A stretch of DNA of 64,000 nucleotides from Cycas panzhihuaensis (Eukaryota > Cycadophyta), in NCBI GenBank assembly GCA_023213395.1, contig CM041465.1, forward strand, positions 155,255,741 through 155,319,740, in the 5' to 3' direction. The translations under genes were made by a program, and so were the position numbers. This document shows positions 47,215 to 59,348 of the stretch, piece after piece. Positions within the stretch are counted from its first letter, which is position 1. Every line of letters begins with the position of its first letter. The notes beneath the pieces were generated by a model. That model did no database searches. It was not told the DNA's origin and saw nothing but the letters and a program-made list of their open reading frames with translations.

Positions 47215-47223
47215 GCCAAGGGG
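47215..47223 (+). promoter_or_regulatory. Polypurine tract of Tat1
   Basis: GCCAAGGGG directly precedes the 3' LTR start TGTTTCC. It is short but correctly placed, and matched by GCCAAGTGGG in Tat2. Confidence 0.75.
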
Positions 47224-49727
47224 TGTTTCCACCATTGGGAATGGACTCGGGACGCATCAGCACAGGTTTGTTCAGGTATATGTTCTCACTTTTCTTACCT
47301 ATATTAATTAAGGTAATTTAGAGTAGTTTGATTAACATATGCCTGCCTACATGCATTTGTTTGTATGCTTGTTCATAATGCATGTGCCTAATGGCACGCT
47401 TTCAACCTATGACGACTCACAGCGGGGGCATTCCTCAACGAATACGACACCCCGTATGGCATACAGCCACTCACGATGTCTCCACGGTCTCCCGGGATTA
47501 TTTCTGCCAGCTTGTTTGTTCTTGTTACAACATGTCGCTTATGTTGCAGTCCTTCCTAAGTCCGGTTTAACCCTTAGTTAGGGCTCTTTGCATTGTTTGG
47601 GTACTTGCCCACTGCCTGGGCCTTCCCCCAACTGATGTAATTCATGTTTAGCCTTTGATCTTACCTCAAAATCGGATTTTGCCGCTTTTTCTTTTTTAGT
47701 TTTCGGTCGATCTGCAGAACTAAGCTGCATCACAGAATTTGCAGATGCAGCAGAGTTTGCCGCGGTACGACTGTTCAAAATTTAAAAAAGAGAACCACGC
47801 GACAGTTTCCACTTTTTTTCACGGAACTGCCGCGTGGCTCCGTACGATTGGAGGCACCTCAACGTCCCCAACGTTCACTTACTATGAACAAGAGATAAAA
47901 GGATTTTTTTTATTCATTTGCATCATTCTTGGGCTCATTTTTTAAAAACTTCCAAGAGTAACTCTTCATAAAAACACAAGGAAAAGACACAGAAATCAAA
48001 GAACTTCATGTACAGCAGTTGGACAGAGGTGAAGTGGGCTACCACCAGCTGGAGTTGCAGGGCCATTGTTGCCCCTCATCGTTTCTCCACAACAAGTTCC
48101 ACTCTCCCTTACAAATGCTCAAAGATCCAAGGGATTCCTTCACTAAAAAGGCTACTCCAAGGATCAACTTTCAGCTCTCAACTTGCATGGAGCTTCTCCC
48201 ATCTACACTCATGCAAAAACAACTTAGAATCAGCCTCTAGACATTGTTTGTTGCTGCTACTCCAAGTGGCTAAGTGCATGCATGCATGCCCTTTCTCATC
48301 CAAGGTATTTCTTGTTTCTTCTTTGGTGCTTTTTTCCTTGCTTTTGTTGTTCTACTAGCAAACTCTTTTCCCCCCTTTGCATTCACTTTCTTTGATATTT
48401 CCTTTGTCATTCAATAAAAGTGGTCTTAGCTAGTTGTAGCTTTCCTATAGTGCTGCCCTAGATTGGGGGTATTTCCTTGCATTTCCTTGAGATTCATCCT
48501 TTCCCTCTAAGCTATCTCTTCCACCCTTTTCTGAGTTAGCCAGCATAAAGGGTTTCACACGAGGGTTTGAGGGAGATAGGCGGGGTTCCGTCCCCCATTG
48601 CCGACCTTCTTCCCAAGAGTTCTATCCCTTGTCCTCTCCCTTACCATCCGCGCTTAGGAAACGGGGCTAGGGAAGCCTAAGAGAGTTGGTTTGAGCTTTC
48701 CCCTTGGCGTAGGTAACCCATCACTACCTGTCTCACCTTGTTGCCCGCTAACGTTTCCTTCCCGAACCCCGTGGAGACCTCTCGTGGGTGAGTTAGCCAT
48801 CCTGAGGCTATACTCAGTCCCATATAGTATGTTTTATGGTGCATGATAGTGTATATGCTTATCGTACAGTTTTGTTTCATTTTTGCTACATTCTAGCGCA
48901 TAACTCAAGTTATTTAGCTTAGTTGATTTCGTTTCGGATATATATATATCTTTGCAGGTGCTGTAGCCTCTCTCCCGAGAGGAAGGTTCTCTCTCTACTT
49001 GTCCACAGGATCGCGTTGGAGGAGGTGGTGCGTGAGACAGACCTTCTGCCGGCGGCTCTCACACCAGTATTTCTCTCCTTTAGCATTGAGTTCTTTTTCG
49101 CCTTTCCATTTTATCTAGTTCTCGCATGTCCAAGGGAGATAAGTGAACCCCCTTCACCACCGCTGATCAACGCTGCATGTGAGGAAAGAGGAAAGGAGCT
49201 CAACCAGGAAAGAGAATCCACACTTCAACCTCAAATCACGGATCCAGTATTCCTCGCTTCCTTTGTTTTTCCCCTTATATCATTCTTGCTTTTTGCACCA
49301 CTGATAGGTAAAAGATAAGGAAACATAAAGGAAAAGGGAAATAATCTTTTATTTTACATTTACTTTCTCGACTGCCTCTTTACTTTACATAACATAGGAA
49401 TAGAAGACCCGCTTATGTCAGACCTCCCACACGATTTACTTCACACCCGTTGCACGTTGGTTTTGTTACCCTCTCGTTGTCTTCTCATTACCTTGAGAAG
49501 CCACAACGCGCGAGGTTTCCCTTTCCTTCCCGGCCATCCGAAGGGTGGGAAGGCCTCATATTTGCATGGCTACCTAGAGGCAACCAGGCACCTTGCAGCC
49601 TCGAACTCAAGGCTTGGCCAAGACAGACGCCCCTGCGAGGTGAGATCCTCGCTGCCTAGCCTAGTCAGTGTGGTGTTTTATATCCCTCTGCTAGACACAG
49701 GATCACCGCCCCACAGGGAGTGTTTCA
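47224..49727 (+). repeat. 3' LTR of Tat1
   Basis: Begins TGTTTCCACCATTGGGAATG and ends GGGAGTGTTTCA. Partner of 33,202-35,745 along its whole length, with scattered substitutions and small indels. The same non-coding open frames recur. Confidence 0.95.
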
Positions 49728-50062
49728 AGTAACAAGAAGTGAGATATGGAGGGTCAAATAATGTCTTACACACATAAGGCCTACATGGGCACTACATCAA
49801 GAACCAGGAGGAAAATCAAGTCCCGTGGGCTGTAAACTCCTAGAGGGGATTAGGTAGGTACCTTGGGGGTAAAATGGATCCCCTAAACAAGGAGGAGGTG
49901 CTATTAAAGTTGAGAAAAAGGTAGTAATAAAAAGAGATCAGGTGGGAAAAAGCCTTTGGCCTAATGAGGGGTGAGAAGGGAGTCCCTAGAAGTAGTAGCA
50001 ATAATAAAATCATGGAGGGAAAGGCTAGGCATTGAAAGGGTACCAGAATGAAAGGAGAGGGC
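49728..50062 (-). other. Tat2 segment upstream of its PMD promoter
   Basis: Right flank of the Tat1 insertion. Plus-strand GGGTACCAGAATGAAAGGAG near 50,039 resembles the Tat1 minus-strand sequence upstream of its PMD TATA box (GGTTACCAGCGCGATGAGAT). No gene seen. The rest aligns poorly. Confidence 0.5.
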
Positions 50063-50979
<917 letters not shown>

Positions 50980-51137
50980 TTTCTTAATAAATTTTAATTC
51001 ATTTTCACTACCACCTATTATGATTCAAGAGAAAGACCCTCAATATTTACTTTTTCCTTCGTCTTGGTGAGCTCATTGCAGGAGATATGGCCATTAGATT
51101 GATGAGTGGGAAGATCCGTAAGGACCTTAGGAGAGAT

Positions 51138-51161
51138 ATGGCTCTAGTACGCCCAGACCTA
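51138..51161 (+). pseudogene. Tat2 PMD gene, exon 1
   Basis: The short exon encodes MALVRPDL, matching MATVRPDP in Tat1. It is followed by ATAAGT where Tat1 has the splice donor GTGAGT, so the donor G is mutated. The 5' leader (50,985-51,137) also aligns: ATTCATTTTCACTACC against ATTCATTTTCACTGGC. Intron 1 then runs 51,162-51,478 and resumes at 60,022-60,185, because copia A2 inserted in it. Without the insertion and one target copy it is about 481 nt, against 482 in Tat1. Confidence 0.72.
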
Positions 51162-51478
51162 ATAAGTAGATGTTTATTCCTTTTGTTCTTTTTTTATTTT
51201 TTTATTGTTATATATTTTAGTAGTTAGAATATGCCCAAGTAGGTATAATAGGGCTAAACAGGGCCCATTTAGGGCCCTATTTTGGACTAGGGCAAGGTAT
51301 CTTGGTGTACTAGCCCTAATGGGCTAAGCATCAAGCCCTAAATTTTTTTTTTATGAAAATTTATTAGTTTAGGGTTTGGTTGTAACATACCACTATAAAA
51401 GTTATAGTACCATAGATATTAGAGTAGTACCATAAATTATTTCAGTCGGTACTATATAGAAATATGTAGTACAACAAA

Positions 51479-52143
51479 TGTTAGATAATATGACAATAAT
51501 GTTTTAGAGGCTAAAATTTTTACAGGTTCATAATGTAGTTTTCCCCCAAACTTTCTCGAGAGGTTATAAGGGGGACAAGAGCCCCCCTTGACTGGGGGGT
51601 GTAGGGGGAGTTGGAACCCCCCCTCCTCCTGGCAAAGAGGGGGTTTGAGGGCAATAGCCCCTAACCCAAAAATCTAGTACTAAAAAGTATACTAAATTAT
51701 AAAGAGAATTGGGATCGTTCGCTCAAAATACCCTAGATTTTATGGTCAAGATTTGTACTTTGTATGACTCCCTTATATAGCCTAATTTAGGACTTTTTTC
51801 CATTATGTTGATGGTGTTTAATGTATTGGATGTACTGTGAAGATTTGGGCAGCTGGTTGTTGTTGCTATGAGTATTATACTATAGATTATGTATATTTCT
51901 CTGTTCATTGATAATAAAGATCGATACCATTCTTGTGTGGATGTCTCCCTAGCACACTACTAAGGTTTTACCACATTATATCGGGTGTATATGTGATGCT
52001 TTAGCTTTCTAATTCATTTTATTATATTATCTCTAGTTTGAGAACTTATATGTTAAATTTTAGTTTTGATTCCTATAATTAGTTATAAAATAGTTTAGAT
52101 CTTGATGGCAGTTTTAGGTTATTGGGACCTTGTCTTCTCAACA
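51479..52143 (+). repeat. 5' LTR of copia A2
   Basis: Begins TGTTAGATAATATGACAATA and ends CTTCTCAACA. It contains a G/C-homopolymer-rich block near 51,555-51,650 that is a family hallmark. The primer site follows (52,146-52,161, CATATCAAAGCCAC), a decayed TGGTATCAGAGCC. Confidence 0.95.
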
Positions 52144-52215
52144 AGTCATATCAAAGCCACTTTTATTTTTGTAATGAGTTTGTGAAGGTTTTAGTGTCGA
52201 AATTTTCTATACCAA

Positions 52216-53150
52216 ATGGTGAAATTAGAAATCATAAAGTTACAGGTGGAGAAATTCAATAGCAAGAACAACTTTAAGTTGTGGAAGTTGAAAGCATATG
52301 ATGTTCTAGTACAACAAGGTTTGTACAGAGCTCTTACAGCCAAATCGAAGAAACCCACAAAGATGAATGATGACAAATGGGATGATTTAGACAAAAGGGC
52401 TCTTAGCACAATACAATTTTTCTTAGTAGATGAGGTTCTAGTTAGAATCATAGGGGAGAAAATAACAACAGGATTATGGACCTGGTTGGGAGGCTTGTAT
52501 ATAACTAAATCAATGACAAATCAAATCTACTTGAAGAGGTAATTGTACTCATTGCAAATGAAGGAAGGTACATAATTATTGATCATTTAAATTCTTTCAT
52601 TACTCTTATTTGTCAGTTGGCTAATATAGATATCACGATTGAGGATGAGGATAAGGTTGTTACCTTGTTATGTTCATTACCAGAATCCTAGGATAATAGT
52701 GTCACCTTAATTAGTTTTAGCACTATAGATGAATTGGACTATGATTCTATTATGAGTGCTTTATTGATGGAAGAAGTAAGGAGGGAGTCTAGTCTTGAAA
52801 CCTCCACACTAAAAGCTATCACAGCATGGGGCAGAATGATTGAGAGAGGACAAAGCTCCAGGGACACATTGATATCAAAGTCAAAAGGCAAGAAGAGTAA
52901 GCTTAGATGTTGGCACTACAATAAGACGGGTCATCTTAAGAAGGATTGCTACAAAAGGAAGGAGTTCCAAAAAAATGAAGATCCTACCAAGGAGGCTAAT
53001 TACGTGGAGTCAAATCAAGGTATGGATGATGATGTCTTGGTTGCTTGTAATATTTCCCATTATCATCATGATTGGTTATTGGATTCGGGTGCTTCACACC
53101 ACATGTATCCACAGAAGAGTTGATTTTCACTATACTAACCTCTTGATGGT
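52216..53150 (+). pseudogene. Copia A2 gag and protease
   Basis: Gag starts MVKLEIIKLQVEKFNSKNNF at 52,216 and is open to 52,542 (FKLWKLKAYDVLV, DKRALSTIQFFLVDEVL). After a frameshift it continues to about 53,120: ISFSTIDELDYDSIMSALLM, a zinc knuckle CWHYNKTGHLKKDC near 52,907 that has lost its second Cys, and protease WLLDSGASHHMYP near 53,073 with the DSG triplet intact. A stop at 53,121 and a frameshift precede the pre-integrase segment (53,157-53,480). Confidence 0.9.
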
Positions 53151-53156
53151 GGTGAT

Positions 53157-53783
53157 GTGCTTATGGGAAATGAAGTTTCTTATAGGACAATGGGCATTGG
53201 TAGCATCAGAATTAAAATATTAGATGGTGTAGTGAGAACATTAACTGAAGTTATGCATATACCTGATCTAAAAAGGAATTTAATTTCCTTAGGTGAACTA
53301 GATTTTGGTGGTTATAAGTACACAGGTCATGAAGGAGTCTTGAAGGTGTCAAAGTATGCCTTGGTTGTTATGAAAGCCTTAAAGAAAGGAAACCTTTATA
53401 TTTTAGTGGAAAGTATAGATGTCAGCTATACAGTTGCAACATCAAAGACTACAGAAGATCCAACTCAGTTATGGCATTAGAGAGTTGGGCACATGAGTGA
53501 GAGAGGACTTAAGGTGCTGATGAACTGTAAATTACTTCAGATTTGGTATTTTGCAAACATTATATTTTTAGAAAGGAGTATAGACTCTGGTTTAAAGTAG
53601 GGAGTCATACTAGTAAAGATGTTTTGGATTATGTACATTCAGATATGTGGGGACCATCCCCTATAATATCTTATGGAGGATCATTGTACTTTATTGTATT
53701 TATAAATGATTACTCTAGAAATGTATGGGTCTATTTTTTGAAAAGGAAATTTGAAGTTTTCAGTGTGTTTAAGTAGTTCAAGG
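53157..53783 (+). pseudogene. Copia A2 integrase, 5' part
   Basis: The pre-integrase segment is open at 53,157-53,480 (VMHIPDLKRNLISLGELDFG, LYILVESIDV). The zinc-binding and core regions follow: CKHYIFRKEYRL, LDYVHSDMWGPSPIISYGGS (first catalytic Asp) and FINDYSRNVWVYFLKRK to VFK-stop-FK at 53,783. Element C interrupts here, and the same frame resumes at 56,967 with ALVEKST. Confidence 0.9.
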
Positions 53784-54004
53784 TGTTGGAAAATAGAACC
53801 TGCAATAAGATATCCACAATAGAATAAACACCTCTAAGATCAAATAGTACCCTTAAGGTACCTCCATTGTATTAACAAAACATCATTACAACATCATACA
53901 ATATGATACATAATGTTGTGTATTTATAATACATGATATGATAGTGAGTGTGGGATCCACTTGCATGTGGGATAAAACAAATGTGCATTATCAATATTCT
54001 AACA
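53784..54004 (-). repeat. 3' LTR of element C
   Basis: Left copy, plus orientation TGTTGGAAAATAGAACCTGC to CAATATTCTAACA. Pairs with 56,746-56,966. Confidence 0.95.
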
Positions 54005-54266
54005 CTTCCCCTTAATGCACATTTAGGTCATTTATATTTGTAATGCCTTATCCTTGGAAATGTCCTGAAAATGATGTCTTCAACTTGATCCTCATCTTCA
54101 ATCTTGTAGTGATGTGTTTGTTGTAGAATGATGTTTTTAACTTGATTTTTGTCTTCAATTATGTACTGATGCCTTTGTAGTATGATGTCCTTAGTTTGAT
54201 TTCCATCTTCAATCTTATAGTGATGATGTTGATGTAGCAGCTCTAGTAAGTGTAAATCCTAATTCT

Positions 54267-55165
54267 TCATTGTGGTTGGTCTAGTCTGATTTTGATGAAT
54301 ATCTTGTAAGTAACTATCTTGAAACACAACTTGCTTCTTATCATTGTCCTGTATAAGTTTTGATCACCATGTATAATAGTAATTTCTTCAACCTTAGGAG
54401 TGGAGTCTTGATCAACTTGCATATTCTTTGAACTTGAATTAATGCTCAAAGAAGGAGCATCATTCAACTTGAATCAATACTTAAAGTAGGAATATCATCA
54501 ATATAAGACTCATCCTTTATAGGACCATCATATTCATATTCAATTTCTCTTGAAATCATGGTGTCATCTATATAAACCTTTATTAACTCATCATTTCCAA
54601 TGTCTTCATCAGTAGTTGTAGTCTCATCAATATATTCAACCATCGTTTCTTTACATTCAGTAGAAATTTCATTAGTACTCATGCATTATTCATCTTGACA
54701 TGTCATTTCATCAGTCTTGATGATATTTTCTTCATTCATTGTACCTGTACCATAACCATAACTGACCTTAATTACCTTTTCAATCATTTATTGTATCTCT
54801 TCAGGAGTTTGTTGAGATACTTCCCTTAGAAAATCCCAAGCTTCTTTAGTAGTACTTGCATGTAGAATCATAGGAATGATAAAATAGTATTCAGAAGGAA
54901 GATCAACCTTGTTGAATGCAGTACAAATCATAATGAATGCCTTTCTGTCTTTCTTCTCAAGTATTTCCTTTTCTTCTTAATCCTTAGGGATATCATATTC
55001 ATTAGTAACAATCTTCTATAAACCTCTAGCTATGAATAAACATCTCATTTTAATTGTCCAAAAGAAGTAGTCTTCACCATTACACTTAGGTACTGGAAGA
55101 AACAAATCCATTAGGTAGTATTCATTTATTTTAGAAATATACATAACCACATCATTATCCTCCAT
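54267..55165 (-). pseudogene. Element C gag-like protein
   Basis: Starts MEDNDVVMYISKINEYYLMD at 55,165. It contains GEDYFFWTIKMRCLFIARGL, KDRKAFIMICTAFNKVDLPS, and TTKEAWDFLREVSQQTPEEI. These match the UBN2-type gag of plant copia elements: the Trp-x-x-x-Met capsid start and the KEAWDxL motif. After a few stops it continues as an Asp/Glu/Ile-rich acidic tail open at 54,682-54,464 (TTTTDEDIGNDELIKVYIDD) and, in a shifted frame, 54,467-54,267. I see no zinc knuckle. It would bind and package element RNA. Confidence 0.8.
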
Positions 55166-56730
55166 GATTATAAATGCTATTTTCTAATACCACATCCCTT
55201 TTTCAATCAACAAATTCACCCATTAATCTCAATAAAATTTCTCATGTCTCATGTCCCTCATATTACAAACTTCATCATCACATCATTACCTTATGCATCT
55301 CACATAGTGCCAAATAGTCACATACAAAGAAACACTTACTTCACCGTAGAAATCAAGGCTTATACCACATACATCTCATAGAAATCATGCATACCTCACA
55401 TCACTATTAAATTCCCAAGACACATCACACTTCACTTGATTACCCAAAACACAACTCATGCCACAACACCACTCAACAAAGTTTGTTTCCTTGTAACTCA
55501 GGTAACTTTAAAAAACCCATCCTTATTTGCATTCAATCAATTGAAAAAACGTCATCAAAACAACCATAAGTTTTCCCTTGACATGCCTAACAAATGTCCA
55601 ATCTTATCATGTAACCTCACATGCAACAAGCACCTCATTGCCTTAAATCATCATTTTCATTGTCCTCAAATTTACCTTATCATGCCCATAAAGCTCCTTC
55701 AAGTAAATCACATTCCAAGAAGCACTAAGTTGCTATATGCCATCTAACTCATTCATGCAAATTATCGCTTCATTACCATACTATGTCATCATCACAATAG
55801 CTCTCTCATACGAACACATGTAAGAAAGCACTCAAATTGCCATTAAACAATCACCATCATACATCTCAAATCATTAATAGAGTTCCAAATACATTCACAT
55901 CAATATGACTTAATGTTATCTCACATTGCAATAGTACACTCCCATGCACAACATATGTAAGAGAGCCTCAAACAATCACCTCATATTGCAACATTACCCA
56001 ACTTATATAAATCACATGCAAGATAGCACTATGTTAATGCCAAATATCACTACTTTGTTGCTAATTAAGAGTGAAAAACACTTATATCACCTCATTACCA
56101 TTACCTCATTCACGTCACCATATCAATATGAAACCCTTAAATTCCTAGAAAACTTATTTCTAAAAAGTATATATAGCTCAAAAATACATAAAATACGGAT
56201 GGAAATGATGGCCTCTAAAATATAGTTCCAAAGGTTTAGACGAAATTGAATTATGATATCTAGATCAAAAGTTATGCCCCTTTTAATAATTTCACAATTA
56301 GGGTTTCTAGGGACTATAATAGTATCTTTTGATAAATTGTTAATAATGTTTCACTCTAAACTTTGATAAACCTAAAACCACTTCCATTAGAAAGTAAATT
56401 AAAAAATGTAAAAAATCATAAAATATTTAAGGTCTTTTGGATACCTTTAGCTAAAGTTATGGTTCTTTGAAGTTGAGGTTACAAATCTGTCCCAAAAATA
56501 TGACAACGGAAAAAAAGTTAGGCCAAATTTAATTTACTTCAATTTTCTCACTTTCACCCCAAAATCTGTAGTGTGACCACTCAAATTTTATAGAACGAAT
56601 CATTTTGTCTCAATTTTTCCATTACTTTTCAGAAATTTCAATGTTTATTCTCTCGAATATGCTTTCAACACTTGATGGCACCTCACAAATCATCGCTCCA
56701 ATACCGAATAAAAATACCTCTCTCAACCTG
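55166..56730 (-). other. Element C 5' leader
   Basis: About 1.56 kb between primer site and gag start, with no domain on either strand. The plus strand is strikingly rich in short CATCA/CACAT words (55,250-56,150). The open frames at 55,436-55,747 and 55,944-56,225 are on the wrong strand and reflect this composition. Confidence 0.55.
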
Positions 56731-56966
56731 GGTGCTATGATACCGTGTTGGAAAATAGAACCTAAAATAAGATATCCATAACATAAAAAACACCTCCAAG
56801 ATCAAACAGTACCCTTAAGGTACTTCCATTGTATTAACAAAACATCATTACAATATCATATAATATGATACACAATGTTGTGTATTTATAATACACGATA
56901 TGATAATGAGCGTGGGATCCACTTGCATGTGGGACAAAACAAATGTGCATTATCAATATTCCAACA
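56731..56966 (-). repeat. Primer site and 5' LTR of element C
   Basis: GGTGCTATGATACCG (56,731-56,745; complement CGGTATCATAGCACC) is the primer site beside the LTR 56,746-56,966. The LTR runs TGTTGGAAAATAGAACCTAA to CAATATTCCAACA. Confidence 0.92.
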
Positions 56967-57500
56967 CAAGGCTCTAGTTGAGAAGAGCACTAGTAGGACA
57001 ATCAAATATTTAAGAACTGATAATAGGGGTGAGTTCAACTCCTTGGAGTTTGAAAACTGTTGCAGAGAAGTTGGGATCGAAAGACATAAGACCACTAGCT
57101 ATACTCCATAACAGAATGACATAGTTGAGCACATGAATAAGACACTCTTAGAAAGAGTAAGAAGCATGCTAAGTAATGCAGAGTGGAGTAGGGCTTATGG
57201 GTAGAATTTATTCAAACAACTTGTTATTTGGTAAACAGGCCACTATCACTTGCAATAAATTACAAGATTCCTAAAGAGGTATGGACTGAACATCTATGTA
57301 ACTATTTAAATTTAAAAATTTTTAGTTGTGATGCCTATGCTTTGACTGATAAAAGTTAATGTTTAAAGTTAGACCCAAAATCCAAGAGATGTATCTTTGT
57401 TAATTATGGTGATAGAGATGGTGTGAAGGGATACAGGTTATGGGATCCTACTTCCCACAAAATCACTATTAACAGAGATGTTGTATTTGATTAAATCTCC
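56967..57500 (+). pseudogene. Copia A2 integrase, 3' part
   Basis: Resumes in frame: ALVEKSTSRTIKYLRTDNRG (second catalytic Asp), [20 protein letters not shown], then TSYTP, and VEHMNKTLLERVRSM with the third acidic residue near 57,128. The post-core segment has SKRCIFVNYGDRDGVKGYRL and NRDVVFD near 57,375-57,490. There are a few stops and frame changes. Confidence 0.9.
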
Positions 57501-57779
57501 CTTTCTAAACTTAGACAGTATAGAAGTTGAAGTGAAATAAGAGCAAAAAGTTGAACATCAATAGGCCAAGCTTGAGACCCATCCATATTTAGAAACAGAA
57601 GAGTAGGAAGATCTTTTTGAAGATGAATCTACATTAGATTTATAGGAGCATATGGACACTCCTCCACCAATTGTTAGAAGATCTACACGAGTCAGTCATC
57701 CACCTAACAAGTATAACCCTTCTATTTATATTGCTTTAGTTTTTAATGATGATGAGACTACATGCCATCAAGAAGCAGT

Positions 57780-59320
57780 AGATGATATCCATAGTGAGAA
57801 GTAGAAAAGGGCTATGCAGGAAAAGATAGATGCTTTGAAGAAAAATAATTCATGGGACTTGGTAGAACTTCCATATGCAAGGAATACTATTGGTTATACA
57901 TGGGTTTTCAAGAAGAAAATATATGTTATTAGAAAGGTTAATAAACATAGGGCCAAATTGGTGGCTAAAGGCTTTGCACAGAAAGTAGGTGTTAACTTTC
58001 ATAAGATCTTTTCACCAATTGTCAAACTTATTTCAATTCAAGTTATGTTAGCATTCATAGCTTCTCTTGATTTGGAGTTGGAGCAGTTAGATATAAAAAC
58101 AACTTTTCTACATGGATATTTAGACGAGGAGATCTATATGGATCAACCAGAAGTATTTGTATAAGATGGTAGGAAAAGACTTATTTGTAGGCTTAGAAAA
58201 TCATTGTATGGCCTGAAGCAATCATTTGGGCAATGGTACAAGAAGTTTGATGCCTTCATGGAGAGCCAAAATTTTAAAAGAAGTAAGTATGATCATTGTG
58301 TTTACTTTAAATTCTTAAACAATGGCTTATTCATTATCTTGGTATTATATGTTGATGACATGATGGTTGTAAGCAAAAGCATGGTAGAAATCAATAAGTT
58401 AAAGGCTCAATTGGCTAGGACTTTTGATATGAAGGATCTAGGATCTGCAAAACAAATCTTAGGTATGGAGATACATAGAGATAGGAAAAATGATAAGCTA
58501 TGGTTATCACATTAGAAATATATGGAGAAGGTACTAATCAGGTTTGGTATGGCAAATGTAAAAATAGTAAGTATCCCTTTGGCTTCCTATTTCAAGCTTT
58601 CTTTGAGTATGAGTCCTAGTAATGAAGAAGAAAAGGAGTATATGTCTCGTGTACCTTATGCCAGCGTAGTAGAAAGTTTGTTATATGCCATGGTATATAC
58701 AAGACCTAACATTTCACATGTAGTCGATGTAGTTAGCAAGTTTATGGAAAATCTAAGAAAGAAACATTGGGTAACAATGAAATGGATGTTTCAGTATTTG
58801 AGAGGCACAAGTAACTATTGCATTACCTTTGGAGGTACAGATAATCAGGTTTGTAGATATATTGATTTATACTTTGCAGGAAATTTAGATAAGAGAAGGT
58901 CTACTTTAGGTTATGTATTTACTCTTGCAAATGGTCCAATTAGTTGGATGTCAAAATTGTAGAGCACAATTACATTATTGACTACACAAGCAAAATATGT
59001 TACTGCAGCACATGCTTGTAAAGAAGCAATCTAGTTGCAAGGTCTATTGGTTGAGCTTAGAAGGAAACAAGAAAAGGTAAAGGTATTTTGTGATAGTCAA
59101 AGTGCTATTTACTTAGTAAATAATCCATTTTATCATAATAAGATAAAGCATATTGCTCCTAAGTACCATTTTGTTAGATAGGTTATGGAAGTAGGTGGAG
59201 TGGCACTTAAGAAGGTTAATATAAAATAGAATTGTGCTGATATGTTCACAAAATCAATACTATTAGAAAAGTCCAAATGGTATTTGACTTATCTTGGCTT
59301 GCAGAAAAGATGATGAATGG
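57780..59320 (+). pseudogene. Copia A2 reverse transcriptase and RNase H
   Basis: RT open at 57,814-58,164: MQEKIDALKKNNSWDLVELP, WVFKKKIYV, AKLVAKGFAQKVGVNF, LDIKTTFLHGYLDEEIYMDQ. After a TAA it continues as LICRLRKSLYGLKQSFGQWY, then YDHCVYFKF and ILVLYVDDMMV with the catalytic YVDD near 58,345. RNase H is open at 58,522-58,962 (YTRPNISHVVDVVSKFMENL, RYIDLYFAGNLDKRRSTLGY). It continues past stops as TTQAKYVTAAHACKEAI, VFCDSQSAIYLVNNPFYHNK and DMFTKSI to about 59,310. Only a few stops separate it from an intact frame. Confidence 0.93.
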
Positions 59321-59348
59321 TCCAGGAAAGGTATTAGGTAAATTGTTG

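Larger units (their letters stand above)
33202..49727 (+). mobile_element. Tat1: 16.5-kb Tat-lineage Ty3/gypsy element
   Basis: Near-complete element with LTRs of 2544 and 2504 bp, primer site, gag, protease, RT, RNase H and integrase. It also has a PMD gene on the opposite strand, an extra RNase H, a polypurine tract and the 3' LTR. Long LTRs, large size, an extra RNase H and an antisense gene in the 3' half all fit the Tat (Ogre/Grande/Retand-like) group. Flanks GGTTA and AGTAA agree at three of five positions. In a 100-base LTR stretch (33,231-33,330 against its partner) I count five differences. Protein-coding parts are GC-rich, unlike everything around. Nonsense and frameshift changes in gag, protease, RNase H and integrase make it non-autonomous now. 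Confidence 0.95.
53784..56966 (-). mobile_element. Element C: 3.2-kb gag-only copia-like element
   Basis: Two 221-bp LTRs (53,784-54,004 and 56,746-56,966) have perfect 5-bp flanks CAAGG (53,779-53,783 and 56,967-56,971). The LTRs start TGTTGGAA and end TTCCAACA or TTCTAACA. Next to the left LTR is CTTCCCCTT, the complement of a polypurine tract. Next to the right LTR is GGTGCTATGATACCG, the complement of a tRNA-Met-type primer site. Both place the element on the minus strand. Only a gag-like frame is found, with no protease, integrase or RT, so it would depend on another element. About 17 of 221 LTR positions differ, mostly C/T. Confidence 0.92.

Noticed and set aside
55436-56225. Two plus-strand open frames of about 95-105 codons
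   Set aside because: They lie antisense in the leader of element C and consist of His/Asn/Thr/Ile-rich text caused by CATCA-word composition.
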